Shown piece after piece: positions 35,180-45,972 of a stretch of 64,000 nucleotides of DNA (positions within the stretch are counted from its first letter, which is position 1; the number at the start of each line of letters is the position of its first letter). This DNA is from Ramlibacter agri. GTDB taxonomy: Bacteria > Pseudomonadota > Gammaproteobacteria > Burkholderiales > Burkholderiaceae_C. A program made the position numbers and the translations under genes. The DNA is taken from the NCBI RefSeq assembly GCF_012927085.1, contig NZ_JABBFX010000002.1, positions 1,210,195-1,274,194 of the forward strand, written 5' to 3'. The notes under the pieces were generated by a model. The model saw only the letters and a program-made list of their open reading frames with translations, did not search any database and had not been told where the DNA came from.

Positions 35180-38100
35180 ATGAAGCGGATGCTGATCAAC
35201 GCCACCCAGGCGGAAGAACGCCGGTTGGCCATCGTGGACGGGCAGAAACTGCTCGACTACGAAATCGAGATCGAAGGGCGCGAACAGCGCAAGGGCAACA
35301 TCTACAAGGCGGTCGTGACGCGGGTCGAGCCCTCGCTCGAGGCGTGCTTCGTCGACTACGGCGAAGACCGCCACGGCTTCCTGCCGTTCAAAGAAATCTC
35401 CAAGCAGTACTTCGCCGCCGGCGTCCCGGTCTCGCAAGCGCGGATCAACGACGTCATCAAGGAAGGCCAGGAACTGCTGGTCCAGGTGGAAAAAGAGGAG
35501 CGCGGCAACAAGGGCGCGGCGCTCACCACCTTCATCTCGCTGGCCGGCCGCTACGTCGTGCTGATGCCGAACAACCCGCGCGGCGGCGGCGTCAGCCGCC
35601 GGATCGAGGGCGAAGACCGGCAGGAGCTGAAGGAGAACATGGACCAGTTGGACTATCCCAACGGGATGTCCATCATCGCCCGCACGGCCGGCATCGGCCG
35701 CAGCGCCCCGGAACTGCAGTGGGACCTGAACTACCTGCTGAAGCTGTGGACCGCCATCGAAGGCGCCAGCAAGGGCGGCAAGGGCGCCTTCCTGATCTAC
35801 CAGGAGTCGAGCCTGGTGATCCGCGCGATCCGTGACTACTTCAATCACGACATCGGCGACATCCTGATCGACACCGACGACATCTACGAGCAGGCGCACC
35901 AGTTCATGGCGCACGTGATGCCGGAACATGCGCAGCGCGTGAAGCGCTACCGCGACGACGCAGCGCTGTTCAGCCGCTTCCAGATCGAGCACCAGATCGA
36001 GTCGGCCTACGCCCGCGAGGTGAAGCTGCCCAGCGGCGGCGTGATCGTCATCGACCACACCGAAGCGCTGGTGTCCATCGACGTCAACTCGGCGCGCGCC
36101 ATCAAGGGCGGCGACATCGAGGAAACCGCCACCCGCACCAACCTGGAAGCCGCCGACGAAGTGGCGCGCCAGATGCGCCTGCGCGACCTGGGCGGCCTGA
36201 TCGTCATCGACTTCATCGACATGGAAGAGTCGAAGAACCGCCGCGAGGTGGAGAACCGCCTGCGCGACGCCCTGCGGCAGGACCGCGCCCGCGTGCAGTT
36301 CGGCTCGATCTCCAAGTTCGGCCTGATGGAAATGAGCCGCCAGCGCCTGCGCCCGGCCCTCTCCGAAGGCGCGTCCATCCCCTGTCCGCGCTGCGGCGGC
36401 CACGGCCACATCCGCGACACGGAAAGCTCGGCGCTGCAGATCCTGCGCATCATCCAGGAAGAGTCCATGAAGGATTCGACCGCGGCGGTGCACGTGCAGG
36501 TGCCGGTGGAAGTGGCTTCCTTCCTGCTGAACGAGAAGCGCACCGAGATCGCCAAGATCGAGCTGAAGCAGCGCGTCAGCGTGCTGATGGTCCCCAACAA
36601 GACGCTGGAGACCCCCAACTACCGCCTCGAGCGGATGAAGCACGACGACCCGCGCCTCGACAACCTGAAGGCCAGCTACCACATGGCCGAGGAGATCGAG
36701 GACCCCACCGCGATCACGCGCCGCTCGCACGAGCGCGTGAACAAGCAGGAGCCGGTGATCAAGGGCGTGCTGCCGGATGCGCCGGCGCCGATGCCGGTGG
36801 CCAAGCCGCCGGTGCAGGCGCCCGTGGCCAAGGCCGCGCCGGTGCCCGCGCCGACCGCCGCACCCGCCCCTGTGGCGAAGGCCGCCGAGACCGGCTTCTT
36901 CTCCTGGCTGAAGGGCCTGCTGGGCGTGACGCCCGCGGCCGAACCGGCGCCCGCGCCGGCTCCGGCCCAGGAAGCCAAGCGTGAAGAGAAGCGCGGCGAA
37001 GGCCGCGGCGAGCGCCGCGATGGTGGCCGCCGTGGCGAAGGCCGCGGGGGTCGCGGTGGCCGCGACGAGCGTCGTGGCGAAGGCCGCCGCGAAGGCGAGC
37101 CGCGCCGCGAGCGCGAAGGCGCCGAAGCCGCCGGCCAGCGGCCGGAAGGCGGCCGCCAGCAAGGCGAAGGCCGTCGCGAACGGGGCGAACGCGGTGAGCG
37201 TGGCGAAGGCCGCGGCCAGCGCGAAGGCGGCGAGCAGCGCGAGCCGCGGGAAGCTCGCGAGCAGCGCGGCGGCCGTGAAGGTGGCCGCGAACAACGCGAA
37301 GGCCGCGAGGCCCGTGAAGGCCGCGAGCAGCGTGAACCGCGCGAGGCACGTGAGGGTCGTGAGGCACGCGAGCCGCGTGAAGGCCGTGAGCCGCGCGAAG
37401 CACGCGAGCAACGCGAACCGCGCGAAGGCCGTGAACAGCGTGAACCGCGCGAAGCCCGCGAGCAGCGTGAACCCCGCGAGCCGCGCGAAGGCCACGACCT
37501 CGAGCGCGAGCCGCGCGAGAGCCGCGACCGCTTCGAGGCCCGCCAGCGCCGCATGGCGCGCGAGGATGCCGAGGCCCGTGGCGACCAGCCGCCGCCGGAA
37601 TCCGGCGCCGAGGACGTCGCGCCCGACCAGCAAGGCGAGCGCCAGCCCCGTGGCGAGCGCAGCGACCGCCGCGATGGCCGGCGTGAACGTGGCGAACGCC
37701 GCGAACGCGGCCCGCGCGAAGGCCAGCCGCAGGACGGCAGCACGATCGAGGCCGATGCGCTGGCCGGCGCCGCCGGTTCCGTCGGCGCGGTGACGGAATC
37801 TCCCGAAGCCATCGTGCCCCCGGGTGCGAACCCGGTACTGGAGTCGCACACGCACTTCGACGACAGCCGCCCGGCCCCGGAAGGCGCCGACGGCGAAGCC
37901 CGGCGCGAGCGCGGCGACCGCCGCTCCCGCGACCGCTACGGCCGTGACCGCCGCGAACGTGGCGAGCGCAGTGAGCGTCCGGCGGCCGACGTGCCGGTGG
38001 GCGCCGAAGTCTCGGCCGCCGAGCAGGAAGTGTTCGCGGGCCACGCCCAGCGGCCCGAGGAGCACCATGCCGTGCACACCGAGGTGCGCAAGGAAGCAAA

Positions 38101-38380
38101 GCAAGAAGCTCCCAGCGCCGCCGCCAGCCGCAACAAGATGCCGCGCGTGCAGTCCTTCCAGCTGCCCGTCGCCGACCTGCAGAACGTCGCGGAAGGCTCG
38201 GGCCTGCAGTGGGTGCTGTCGGATGCGGACAAGATCGCCGCCGCCCAGGCCGCGATCGCCGCCGAGCCGAAGCCGGTGCACGTGCCGCGCGAGCGCCCGC
38301 CGGCGGTGGTGGCCGACGAAGGCCCGCTGGTGCTGGTGGAAACCCGCCGCGACCTGCGCAACCTGCAGTTGCCCTTCTAA
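35180..38380 (+). CDS. rne: Ribonuclease E
   Basis: A 1066-residue endoribonuclease and degradosome scaffold. The N-terminal catalytic half has an S1 domain (about residues 36-120), catalytic D301 (SIDVNSARA) and D344 (VIDFIDM), and the zinc-link CPRCGGHG (C402, C405). The C-terminal half is disordered: an Ala/Pro stretch, an amphipathic segment [10 protein letters not shown] (about 573-582) that fits a membrane anchor, then a long Arg/Glu/Gly-rich RNA-binding region with tandem [13 protein letters not shown] repeats. The end has the conserved betaproteobacterial [12 protein letters not shown]. It diverges from rluC, as in E. coli. Confidence 0.97.
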   Translation: MKRMLINATQAEERRLAIVDGQKLLDYEIEIEGREQRKGNIYKAVVTRVEPSLEACFVDYGEDRHGFLPFKEISKQYFAAGVPVSQARINDVIKEGQELLVQVEKEERGNKGAALTTFISLAGRYVVLMPNNPRGGGVSRRIEGEDRQELKENMDQLDYPNGMSIIARTAGIGRSAPELQWDLNYLLKLWTAIEGASKGGKGAFLIYQESSLVIRAIRDYFNHDIGDILIDTDDIYEQAHQFMAHVMPEHAQRVKRYRDDAALFSRFQIEHQIESAYAREVKLPSGGVIVIDHTEALVSIDVNSARAIKGGDIEETATRTNLEAADEVARQMRLRDLGGLIVIDFIDMEESKNRREVENRLRDALRQDRARVQFGSISKFGLMEMSRQRLRPALSEGASIPCPRCGGHGHIRDTESSALQILRIIQEESMKDSTAAVHVQVPVEVASFLLNEKRTEIAKIELKQRVSVLMVPNKTLETPNYRLERMKHDDPRLDNLKASYHMAEEIEDPTAITRRSHERVNKQEPVIKGVLPDAPAPMPVAKPPVQAPVAKAAPVPAPTAAPAPVAKAAETGFFSWLKGLLGVTPAAEPAPAPAPAQEAKREEKRGEGRGERRDGGRRGEGRGGRGGRDERRGEGRREGEPRREREGAEAAGQRPEGGRQQGEGRRERGERGERGEGRGQREGGEQREPREAREQRGGREGGREQREGREAREGREQREPREAREGREAREPREGREPREAREQREPREGREQREPREAREQREPREPREGHDLEREPRESRDRFEARQRRMAREDAEARGDQPPPESGAEDVAPDQQGERQPRGERSDRRDGRRERGERRERGPREGQPQDGSTIEADALAGAAGSVGAVTESPEAIVPPGANPVLESHTHFDDSRPAPEGADGEARRERGDRRSRDRYGRDRRERGERSERPAADVPVGAEVSAAEQEVFAGHAQRPEEHHAVHTEVRKEAKQEAPSAAASRNKMPRVQSFQLPVADLQNVAEGSGLQWVLSDADKIAAAQAAIAAEPKPVHVPRERPPAVVADEGPLVLVETRRDLRNLQLPF
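37230..37500. repeat. Tandem Arg-Glu-Pro/Ala repeats in rne
   Basis: Coding DNA for roughly 90 residues made of imperfect 3- to 6-residue units ([14 protein letters not shown]) with matching nucleotide periodicity (GCGAGC/GCGAAC/CGTGAA). It gives a highly charged, probably helical or disordered arm. Length variation by recombination is likely. Confidence 0.85.
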
Positions 38381-38397
38381 GGCGCGCTGCCCCGGAG

Positions 38398-38432
38398 AAA
38401 GCCCCAGCCTGCCGGCCGGGGCTTTTTTCTTT
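38398..38432 (+). terminator. Intrinsic terminator after rne
   Basis: AAAGCCCC (38398-38405) and GGGGCTTT (38418-38425) form a strong stem followed by TTTTCTTTT. It lies 18 bases after the rne stop. Confidence 0.85.
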
Positions 38433-38582
38433 TCAGGTCTGCTTTTCGCCGCGATCGGCACTTTGCGCCTGGTCAAGGAAAGTGCCGGAACCCCAGCCGT
38501 TCCTTCCGGGTCCATCCAGGGAAGACTCCTGCCGGGCATGCAGCACCGCCCGGTCCCTCCCACTCCCACCAAGGACCGACCG

Positions 38583-38987
38583 ATGACCGCTGTGCAACAC
38601 GGCAGGCTGGGCCCTGCCCGCCTGCGTGACAACCTGGACTTCGACGCGAATGCCGTCCAGGCCTTCTTCATGGGCGACGACCGGGGCTACCTCGAGGCGC
38701 GCGTGTCCTTCATCGAACAGACCGCCGAACTGCTGTTCGACCTGCAGGTCGCGCAAGAAGCGTGGCAGCGGCAGTGGCCGCACCTGCAGCCATATGAAAG
38801 GAAGCGCGCCCGGCTCATCGCCTTCGAGATCGGCCGCTCCGCGGGGCTGGTCGGCGCCAACCGGCTGGCCGCGCATTGCCGCGTGCTGCGCGACTTCCCG
38901 GACGGCGCCGAACTGCGGCCGTGGGTCGACGCGGCTTTGCAGGCGCTGCGTGATTTCGTCGCGGAGAGCGAGCTTTTGACCTCGTGA
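38583..38987 (+). CDS. Degenerate Hpt-like four-helix protein lacking the phosphoacceptor His
   Basis: A 134-residue helical protein. Residues 78-104 (LIAFEIGRSAGLVGANRLAAHCRVL, in pieces LIAFEIGRSAG and VGANRLAAHCRVL) align by eye with the Hpt pattern AHxLKGxAxxxGxxxLxxxCxxLE. The phospho-accepting His is replaced by F81 and the KG pair by GR. The ATG at 38583 has AAGGA seven bases upstream, so it is preferred over an in-frame ATG at 38538. Pseudo-Hpt proteins could bind a response regulator or kinase without phosphotransfer. No chemotaxis gene is near. The Hpt link is my inference. Confidence 0.5.
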   Translation: MTAVQHGRLGPARLRDNLDFDANAVQAFFMGDDRGYLEARVSFIEQTAELLFDLQVAQEAWQRQWPHLQPYERKRARLIAFEIGRSAGLVGANRLAAHCRVLRDFPDGAELRPWVDAALQALRDFVAESELLTS

Positions 38988-39009
38988 CCTCATGCGGGGT
39001 GTGCAGCTC

Positions 39010-39053
39010 GCTGCGCACCGCGCGATGCTGCAACGTCATGGCAGGTGCGCAGC
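39010..39053. terminator. Inverted repeat between convergent Hpt-like and hemY genes
   Basis: GCTGCGCACC (39010-39019) and GGTGCGCAGC (39044-39053) form a perfect 10-bp stem in the 73-base gap. It has no T-tract. It may be a bidirectional stop or mRNA-end hairpin. Confidence 0.5.
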
Positions 39054-39060
39054 GGAGAGC

Positions 39061-40314
39061 CTACTCCCCCGCCGCCCGCTTCCACGCCAGCGCCGCCGCC
39101 TGGCCGTCTTCGCGCTGTTCCGCGAGTTCGGCCAGGGCACGCCAGGCATTGCGGTGCAGACCCGGGTCCTGCAGGCCCAGGGCGGCTTGCGTCAGCAGCT
39201 GCTGCGCCTTGCCCCACAGCTGGCGCTTCATGCAGGCCATGCCGGCCAGGTATTGCAGCGTGGCATCACGCGGATTCGACTTCTGCGCGCTCTCGATGCG
39301 GGCCAGCCAGGTGCCATCCAGCGAATCGAGCGCCTCTTCCAGCGCGCACGCCAGCTTGACCTGCAGGGCCTCGCCCAGCGCGCCCTGCGCTTCCCACACG
39401 GGCAGCAGCCAGTCGCGCGCCTGCTCCGGGTCGCCGCGCAGCGCCAGCAGCCGCTGCGAGGCATGGATCGCCACTTCGGGAATCGTGCGCTCGCTTGCTT
39501 CCAGCGAAGCGAAGGCTCGCTGCAACTGCGCGACGTCGTAGGCGCCGTTCAGCAGGTCGATGGCCAGCCCGCGCACGATGCTGCGCGCGGCCACCGGCGA
39601 GAAGGCATGGTGCTTGGCCAGCAGGCGCGCGGTCTCCATCGCCTCGCGCGTCTGGCCGGCCTGGCGCGAAGCCTTGAGCCGGGTCCGCAGCGACAGCGTG
39701 CGGCGCGCCGCGCCCACGGGCAGGTCTTTCAGCCATTGCATCGCGGCGTCGGGCTCGCGGTCGTCCAGCGACCAGCGCGCCGCGCGCACCAGCGCGCCTT
39801 CGCGCGTCTCCTGCGCTTCGCGCGCAGCGGCCTGTTCCAGCGCCAGCTTCAGGTGTTCCTCGCGGCCGGCGCGGTCCTGCAGCGCATGGGCGCTTTCGGC
39901 CGCCAGCAGGTGGGCGATGGCCCGCAGCTGTCCCGCGTTGGCCGATTTCTGTCCCGCCACTTCGAGCGCGTCTTCCTGCTGCAGCACCGCCTCGGCCGAC
40001 TTGCGCGCGCGGATGAAGCGCCCCGCCAGCATGTGCGACAGCGCGTCCAGCAGCGCCGCGTGCATGCTGCGCTCCTTCTGCTGCGTGCGCCAGCGCAACG
40101 CCTGGCGCGGCAAGTCGAACAGGGCGGCCAGCGCGCGCAGCGCCGCGTGCACGAACACGAAGGCCGCCACCAGCAGCAGCACCACGAGATTCAGCGAGAC
40201 ATCGACCCGGTAGGGCGGCCAGAACACGGTGACCGTGCCCTGGTTGTTGCCGGCGAACAGGGCGCCGGCGACGGCAATGCCGAAGAGGGCCAGCAGCCAG
40301 AGCGTGGCGCGCAT
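39061..40314 (-). CDS. hemY: HemY-type TPR membrane protein of haem cluster
   Basis: A 417-residue protein with two N-terminal membrane segments (LWLLALFGIAVAGALFAG, and LNLVVLLLVAAFVFVHA) and a long helical tetratricopeptide-like rest. VTVFWPPYRVDVS and the RAxK/AALxGxxxRA pattern match the HemY_N family of proteobacteria. It is not the protoporphyrinogen oxidase also called HemY in Gram-positives. It ends the hemCDXY operon; its task there is unproven, perhaps scaffolding. It starts ten bases after hemX. Confidence 0.88.
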   Translation of the reverse strand: MRATLWLLALFGIAVAGALFAGNNQGTVTVFWPPYRVDVSLNLVVLLLVAAFVFVHAALRALAALFDLPRQALRWRTQQKERSMHAALLDALSHMLAGRFIRARKSAEAVLQQEDALEVAGQKSANAGQLRAIAHLLAAESAHALQDRAGREEHLKLALEQAAAREAQETREGALVRAARWSLDDREPDAAMQWLKDLPVGAARRTLSLRTRLKASRQAGQTREAMETARLLAKHHAFSPVAARSIVRGLAIDLLNGAYDVAQLQRAFASLEASERTIPEVAIHASQRLLALRGDPEQARDWLLPVWEAQGALGEALQVKLACALEEALDSLDGTWLARIESAQKSNPRDATLQYLAGMACMKRQLWGKAQQLLTQAALGLQDPGLHRNAWRALAELAEQREDGQAAALAWKRAAGE

Positions 40315-40324
40315 GCGGCTGCCC

Positions 40325-41410
40325 CTACTTGCCGGCCGCGGCGGTGGCCAGCGCTGCCAGGGTTTCGTCGATGCGCGGCACTTCGGCCGTGCGCACGCCC
40401 GCCTGCACCTGCTGCAGCTGCGTGGCCGCCGCCTGGGTGCGGCGCGAGGCCGGGTCGAAGAAGCGGAACAGCGCCGCGTTGGCGGCGGCGATGTCCGCGC
40501 GCGCCGCTTCGTTCTGCCGCGCCAGCAGCGACAGCCGCGCGTTCAGCAATTTCAGCTTGAGGTTCTCGCGCAGGAAGAAGCCCTGCTCCGGCGCCAGCAG
40601 CATCGCGTCCGGCTGGTCGATGCGGCTCACGCGCACCAGGCCGCGCGCCTCTTCCAGCACGTTGTCGCGCCAGCGCACCCACCATTGCGCGGCGGCCGAC
40701 GCCGGCGGCGGCGCGGGCGGCTTGCGCTTGGCATTGTCGGCAGCCGGCAGGGCCGGCACGGCGTTGGCGAGCGGCAGGTCGTCCACCTGGCGCACCAGTT
40801 CGTCGATGCGGGCCAGCACGCCGGGCACGTCGGTGACGCTGGCGGCGCGCAGGCGCGTGATGTCGCGGCCGATCGCGGCCTGCAGGCGCGCCAGGCGCGG
40901 CTGGGCGGCCCGCATCAGGCGCGCGTCGGCGGTCTGCAGCGCGCCCAGCAGCGGTTCGACGCTGCCGGTCAGCTGGGCCTGCTGCTGCGCCAGCCGCAGG
41001 GCCGATTCGATGTCCACCACCAGGTTCTCGTCGCGCGAACGCGACAGGCTCTGCATCAGCTCTTCCAGCTGCGTGCGCTGCAGGGCGACCTCGCTCACGC
41101 GCGAATCGAGCACCACCTGGCGGGCGGCGGTGTCGCGGGCGATGTCCTGCGCCTGGCGGGCCAGCGCGCGCGCCTCGATCGCGTTGGCGCCAGTGTCGGC
41201 GCTCTGGCGGGCGAGCTGCTCCTGGATGTTGGCCAGCTTCTGCCACAGCAGGAAACTGGAAAGCAGCGCGATGCCGGCCAGCAGCACCAGCACGACCAGC
41301 GCCGCGCGCGTGAAGGGGCTCGCGGCACTGGCGGGGGCGGCGCCGACCCTGGCCGCCACGGGCAGCGCGGGCGGCAGCTCGGGCGGAGGCATCTCGGGCG
41401 TCGAACTCAT
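40325..41410 (-). CDS. hemX: HemX-like membrane protein (uroporphyrinogen-III C-methyltransferase-like)
   Basis: A 361-residue protein. A Pro/Ala-rich N-terminus precedes one membrane segment (ALVVLVLLAGIALLSSFLLW, about residues 36-55) and a long coiled-coil/helical periplasmic part. WWVRWRDNVLEEARGLVRVSR and FFLRENLKLKLLNARLSLLAR (in shorter pieces typical) are the HemX family core. It has no methyltransferase fold despite its database name. The ATG at 41410 overlaps hemD's stop by ATGA. Confidence 0.9.
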   Translation of the reverse strand: MSSTPEMPPPELPPALPVAARVGAAPASAASPFTRAALVVLVLLAGIALLSSFLLWQKLANIQEQLARQSADTGANAIEARALARQAQDIARDTAARQVVLDSRVSEVALQRTQLEELMQSLSRSRDENLVVDIESALRLAQQQAQLTGSVEPLLGALQTADARLMRAAQPRLARLQAAIGRDITRLRAASVTDVPGVLARIDELVRQVDDLPLANAVPALPAADNAKRKPPAPPPASAAAQWWVRWRDNVLEEARGLVRVSRIDQPDAMLLAPEQGFFLRENLKLKLLNARLSLLARQNEAARADIAAANAALFRFFDPASRRTQAAATQLQQVQAGVRTAEVPRIDETLAALATAAAGK

Positions 41411-42165
41411 CGGCTCGATTCTATCGAGGCCATCACCTCGGCGAGTGCGGGCCGGCTTTCCTGCACGTAACCAAAACCCAGCACGCGCACGGCCGCCGCG
41501 ATGCGCGGGTGCGTGACCAGCGCGCGCGCGGCCGCCCAGTCCTGCGCGGGCAGCAGCTCGCCCAGGTTGGCCGCCGCTTCCGAGCTGCTGAACAGCCACA
41601 GCGAGCCGTCACCAGAAGCCTGGCGCGCCACATCCTGCTCGGCCACGGACCAGGCCGGCAGGCCGCGCGCATAGGCCGCGACCTCGTCGACCTGCACGCC
41701 GGCGGCGGCCAGCTGCTGCGCCAACCAGTCGCGGCCGCGCGATCGCCCATCGGCGCCCGCGCCGCGCACCAGCAGCAGGCGCTGGCTGCGTTGCAACTGG
41801 CCTTGCACGCGATCCCAGAGGCTTTCGGAATCGAATTGGGGCGCGTCCTCGGCCGGCGCATCGATCGCGTCGAAGGGCACGCCGGAGCGCAGCAGCAGCT
41901 CGCGCGTGGCCGGCCCGGGCGCCCAGGCGCGCACGCCGCGCGGCCAGGCCATGCCCTCGGCCAGCAGGCCCTGCACCGCATTGCCGCTGACGAACATCAC
42001 GGCCGCGTACTGCGCCAGCGCCGCGCGCGCCGCGTCCAGCGCTTGCGGATCGGGCGCAGGGTGGATGGCCATCAGCGGCAGCGCGACGGCCTCATGGCCG
42101 CACGCGCGCAGTTGTTGCACCCAGCGCGCCGCCTCCTGCGCCGGCCGGGTGACGACGATGCGCAT
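41407..42165 (-). CDS. hemD: Uroporphyrinogen-III synthase
   Basis: A 252-residue two-lobed enzyme that closes hydroxymethylbilane with inversion of ring D. VTRPAQEAARWVQQLRACG begins the first lobe, and FVSGNAVQGL and LFSSSEAAANL are the usual moderately conserved segments. Position between hemC and hemX supports the call, since the family is poorly conserved. The gap to hemC is nine bases. Confidence 0.93.
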   Translation of the reverse strand: MRIVVTRPAQEAARWVQQLRACGHEAVALPLMAIHPAPDPQALDAARAALAQYAAVMFVSGNAVQGLLAEGMAWPRGVRAWAPGPATRELLLRSGVPFDAIDAPAEDAPQFDSESLWDRVQGQLQRSQRLLLVRGAGADGRSRGRDWLAQQLAAAGVQVDEVAAYARGLPAWSVAEQDVARQASGDGSLWLFSSSEAAANLGELLPAQDWAAARALVTHPRIAAAVRVLGFGYVQESRPALAEVMASIESSR

Positions 42166-42174
42166 GGACGGGTG

Positions 42175-43077
42175 TCAGTGCGCGCCGGCGGCGCGCAACT
42201 TGGCCGCGACCGCCGTACCCAGCGCCGCCGCCTGCTCCAGGTCCGCGATCACGTCGGCGGAACGCACGCGCACGAGCTTGCCCGCCTGCTCGGGGTCGCC
42301 CCAGGCCGCTTCGAGCTGCAGGTATTCGCCATCGAAACGGGCGTGGGCGGCCAGCGGCATCGAGCAGCTGCCACCCATGGCGCGGCTCACGGCCCGTTCG
42401 GCCGCCACGCACAACCAGGTGGCGTGATGCTCCAGCGGCGCCAGCGCCTCGATGACGTCGCGGCGCCCGGAGCGCACCTCAATGCCCAGCGCGCCCTGCC
42501 CGGCGGACGGCAACATCTCCGAGGGCTCGAAGACCTGGCGGATGCGGTGGTCCAGGCCGAGTCGCTTGAGGCCGGCCCTGGCCAGGACGATGGCGTCGTA
42601 GTTGCCTTCGTCCAGCTTGCGCAGCCGCGTCTCGACGTTGCCGCGCAGCGGCTCGATCTGCAGGTCCGGCCGCAGCGCGCGCAGCAGCACCAGGCGGCGC
42701 AGGGCGGAGGTGCCGACTTTGGCGCCCTGCGGCAGGTCGGCGAGCCGCGCGTACTGGTTGGAGACGAAGGCATCGCGCGGGTCCTCGCGCTCCATGACGC
42801 AGGCCAGCGCGAAACCCTCGGGCAGTTCCATCGGCACGTCCTTCAGTGAGTGCACGGCGAGATCGGCGCGGCCTTCCTCGAGCGCCGTCTCGAGTTCCTT
42901 GACGAAAAGGCCCTTGCCGCCGACCTTCGACAGCGTGCGATCGAGGATCTGGTCGCCCCGGGTCGTCATGCCCAGCAGCGCCACCTGGTGGCCGCGCTGT
43001 TCGAGCAGGCCCTTGACGTGTTCGGCCTGCCAGAGGGCCAGGCGGCTTTCGCGCGTTGCGATGGTGAAGAGGCCCAT
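42175..43077 (-). CDS. hemC: Porphobilinogen deaminase (hydroxymethylbilane synthase)
   Basis: A 300-residue enzyme that polymerises four porphobilinogens. [32 protein letters not shown], the QPVR-equivalent [13 protein letters not shown], and [21 protein letters not shown] with the dipyrromethane-cofactor cysteine are hallmark motifs. It is the first gene of hemC-D-X-Y and diverges from ppc, with a 74-base gap that holds a palindrome. Confidence 0.97.
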   Translation of the reverse strand: MGLFTIATRESRLALWQAEHVKGLLEQRGHQVALLGMTTRGDQILDRTLSKVGGKGLFVKELETALEEGRADLAVHSLKDVPMELPEGFALACVMEREDPRDAFVSNQYARLADLPQGAKVGTSALRRLVLLRALRPDLQIEPLRGNVETRLRKLDEGNYDAIVLARAGLKRLGLDHRIRQVFEPSEMLPSAGQGALGIEVRSGRRDVIEALAPLEHHATWLCVAAERAVSRAMGGSCSMPLAAHARFDGEYLQLEAAWGDPEQAGKLVRVRSADVIADLEQAAALGTAVAAKLRAAGAH

Positions 43078-43112
43078 GGCCGTAACCTGCTTGTAATCGG
43101 GAGGGGATGGTC

Positions 43113-43124
43113 GATGCTAGCATC
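43113..43124. promoter_or_regulatory. 12-bp palindrome between hemC and ppc
   Basis: GATGCTAGCATC is a perfect palindrome in the middle of the 74-base divergent gap between hemC and ppc, 27 bases before the ppc ATG. It could be an operator for a dimeric regulator. No regulator was recognised. Confidence 0.4.
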
Positions 43125-43151
43125 AGCCGCATCCCCCCACAGGAGCCACGA

Positions 43152-45956
43152 ATGCCTGCTGCGACGACGCAGCCGCCGGTGCGGCGCGCCAAGGACAACG
43201 AACGCCCATTGCTGGAGGACATCCGGCTGCTGGGCCGCATCCTCGGCGGCGTCATCCGCGAGCAGGAAGGCCCCGAGGTGTTCGACCTGGTGGAGCGCAT
43301 CCGCAAGTTGAGCGTGGCGTTCCGGCGCGACGCCGACCAGGAGGCCGACCGCGCGCTGAAGTCGCTGCTGAAGTCGCTGTCGGGGGACGAGGCCATGCGC
43401 GTGATCCGCGCCTTCACCTACTTCAGCCACCTGGCCAACCTGGCCGAGGACCGCCACCACATCCGCCGCCGCCAGGTGCACGAGCGCGCCGGCGACACGC
43501 AGGAAGGCAGCATCGAAGTGGCGCTGGCCCGCCTGCGCTGGGCCGGCATCAACGCGCGCACCGTCTCGCAGACCCTGGCCCACAGCTACCTGTCGCCCGT
43601 GCTCACGGCGCACCCGACCGAGGTGCAGCGCAAGAGCATCCTCGATGCCGAGCGCGACATCGCGCGGCTGCTGACGGAACGCGACGAGATCAAGGCGCGC
43701 GCCCTGCCCCGCGACGCGCTGGCGCCGCGCGAACTCGCCAACAACGAGGCGCAGATCCGCGCCCGCGTAATGCAGCTGTGGCAGACGCGCCTGCTGCGCT
43801 TCACCAAGCTGACGGTGGCCGACGAAGTGGAGACCGCCCTCTCCTACTACGAAGCCACCTTCCTGCGCGAGATCCCGAAGCTCTATCACCAGCTGGAAGA
43901 GGAACTGGGCCAGCACCATCCGGTGGCCAGCTTCCTGCGCATGGGGCAATGGATAGGCGGCGACCGCGACGGCAACCCCAACGTGAGCGCCCAGACCCTG
44001 GACTATGCGTTGCGCCGCCAGTGCGAAGTGGCGCTGCGCCACTACCTCACCGAGCTGTTCTGGCTGGGCACCGAACTGTCGCAATCGGCCACCCTGGTGC
44101 CGGTGACGCCGGCGATGAAGGCGCTGGCGGAGAGCTCGCCCGATACCAACGAACACCGGCTCGACGAACCGTATCGGCGCGCAGTGAACTGGATGTATTC
44201 GCGCCTGTCCGCCACCTTGAAGGACTTCACCGGCGGCGACGCGGCGCGCCACGTGCTGCCGCCGCAGCAGCCTTACCCGAGCGCGGAGGAATTCCTGGGC
44301 GACCTGCGCATCCTGCGCGACTCGCTGCTGGCCAGCCACGGCGCGGCGCTGGTGCAGCAGCGGCTGCATCCCTTGATCCGTGCGGTGGAAGTGTTCGGCT
44401 TCCACCTGGCCACCGTGGACCTGCGGCAAAGCTCGGACCAGCACGAGGCCGTGGTCGCGGAGCTGCTGCGCGTGGCGCGCATCGCGCCCGACTACGCGAA
44501 GCTGCCGGAACCGGCGCGGCGCGAGCTGCTGCTGCGGCTGCTGGCGGACGCCCGCGCGCTGAAGGTGCTCGGCGCCGAATACAGCGAGCTGGCGCGCAAG
44601 GAGCTCGCCATCTTCGAGATGGCGCAGGCGCTGCGCGCGCGCCTGGGCCCGCAGGCGATCCGGCACTACATCATCAGCCACACCGAGACGGTGAGCGACC
44701 TGCTGGAGGTCTTGCTCCTGCAGAAGGAAGTGGGCCTGATGCGCGGGACCATCGACGATGGCGCGATCGCCGACCTGATCGTGGTGCCGCTGTTCGAGAC
44801 CATCGAGGACCTGCGCAATGCCGCGCCGATCATGCGCGAGTTCTACGCGCTGCCCGGCATCGCGAAGCTGCTGCAGCGCTCCGGCTCGGAGCAGGACATC
44901 ATGCTGGGCTACAGCGACAGCAACAAGGACGGCGGCATCTTCACCAGCAACTGGGAGCTGTACCGGGCCGAGATCGCGCTGGTGGAACTGTTCGAGCAGC
45001 TGGCCAACTCGCACAACATCCAGCTGCGGCTGTTCCACGGCCGTGGCGGCACCGTGGGCCGCGGCGGCGGCCCGAGCTACCAGGCCATCCTGGCGCAGCC
45101 ACCCGGCACGGTGCGCGGCCAGATCCGGCTGACCGAGCAAGGCGAGGTGATCGCCTCCAAGTACGCCAACCCCGAGATCGGCCGGCGCAACCTGGAGACC
45201 CTGGTGGCCGCCACCCTGGAAGCCACCTTGCTGCAGCCCACCAAGCCGGCGCCCAAGTCCTTCCTGCAGGCGGCCGAGGCGCTGTCGCAGGCAAGCATGA
45301 AGGCCTATCGCGGCCTCGTGTACGAGACGCCCGGCTTCGTCGACTACTTCTTCAGCGCCACGCCGATCCGCGAGATCGCGGAGCTGAACATCGGCTCGCG
45401 GCCCGCGTCGCGCAAGGCCTCGCAACGCATCGAGGACCTGCGGGCGATTCCCTGGGGCTTCAGCTGGGGCCAGTGCCGCCTGACCTTGCCGGGCTGGTTC
45501 GGCTTCGGGTCCGCGGTGGAATCCTTCGTCGCCAGCGGCGACCGCAAGGAGGCGGTGGCCTTGCTGCAGAAGATGTACCGGCACTGGCCGTTCTTCCGCA
45601 CCTTGCTGTCCAACATGGACATGGTGCTGGCCAAGAGCGACCTCGCGCTGGCGTCACGGTATGCGGAACTCGTTCCCGACGCGCGCCTGCGCAAGCGCAT
45701 CTTCGGCGCCATCGAGGCGGAGTGGCAACGCACCGTGGATGCATTGATCCTGGTCACCGGCGAGCGCCAGCGCCTCGCCGGCAACCCCGCCCTCGCGCGC
45801 TCGATCAAGCACCGCTTCCCCTACATCGACCCGCTGCACCACCTGCAGGTGGAGCTGGTGCGCCGCTGGCGCCAAGGCCAGGCCGACGAGCGCGAACGGC
45901 GCGGCATCCACATGGCGATCAACGGGATCGCGGCGGGCTTGCGGAATACGGGCTGA
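43152..45956 (+). CDS. ppc: Phosphoenolpyruvate carboxylase
   Basis: A 934-residue anaplerotic enzyme making oxaloacetate from PEP and bicarbonate. The catalytic His is in [41 protein letters not shown] and [15 protein letters not shown] are the signature loops. The C-terminus ends in the usual [11 protein letters not shown]. The ATG at 43152 has AGGAG six bases upstream and is preferred over an upstream in-frame ATG at 43107. A palindromic repeat follows the stop. Confidence 0.97.
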   Translation: MPAATTQPPVRRAKDNERPLLEDIRLLGRILGGVIREQEGPEVFDLVERIRKLSVAFRRDADQEADRALKSLLKSLSGDEAMRVIRAFTYFSHLANLAEDRHHIRRRQVHERAGDTQEGSIEVALARLRWAGINARTVSQTLAHSYLSPVLTAHPTEVQRKSILDAERDIARLLTERDEIKARALPRDALAPRELANNEAQIRARVMQLWQTRLLRFTKLTVADEVETALSYYEATFLREIPKLYHQLEEELGQHHPVASFLRMGQWIGGDRDGNPNVSAQTLDYALRRQCEVALRHYLTELFWLGTELSQSATLVPVTPAMKALAESSPDTNEHRLDEPYRRAVNWMYSRLSATLKDFTGGDAARHVLPPQQPYPSAEEFLGDLRILRDSLLASHGAALVQQRLHPLIRAVEVFGFHLATVDLRQSSDQHEAVVAELLRVARIAPDYAKLPEPARRELLLRLLADARALKVLGAEYSELARKELAIFEMAQALRARLGPQAIRHYIISHTETVSDLLEVLLLQKEVGLMRGTIDDGAIADLIVVPLFETIEDLRNAAPIMREFYALPGIAKLLQRSGSEQDIMLGYSDSNKDGGIFTSNWELYRAEIALVELFEQLANSHNIQLRLFHGRGGTVGRGGGPSYQAILAQPPGTVRGQIRLTEQGEVIASKYANPEIGRRNLETLVAATLEATLLQPTKPAPKSFLQAAEALSQASMKAYRGLVYETPGFVDYFFSATPIREIAELNIGSRPASRKASQRIEDLRAIPWGFSWGQCRLTLPGWFGFGSAVESFVASGDRKEAVALLQKMYRHWPFFRTLLSNMDMVLAKSDLALASRYAELVPDARLRKRIFGAIEAEWQRTVDALILVTGERQRLAGNPALARSIKHRFPYIDPLHHLQVELVRRWRQGQADERERRGIHMAINGIAAGLRNTG

Positions 45957-45972
45957 AATTCGACAGACAGAA

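Noticed and set aside
37020..37700. Direct-repeat array resembling CRISPR
   Set aside because: The repeats are in-frame codons of rne with short irregular units and no spacers of constant length.
34880..38671. A 1263-codon open frame antisense to rne
   Set aside because: It mirrors rne codon bias and the Arg/Glu repeat region. Its translation is low-complexity A/R/L/G with no domain, and no ribosome site was seen. It is a shadow of a GC-rich gene.
40325..41410. Real uroporphyrinogen C-methyltransferase activity for the HemX-like protein
   Set aside because: The protein is a single-pass helical membrane protein and lacks the tetrapyrrole-methylase fold and motifs.
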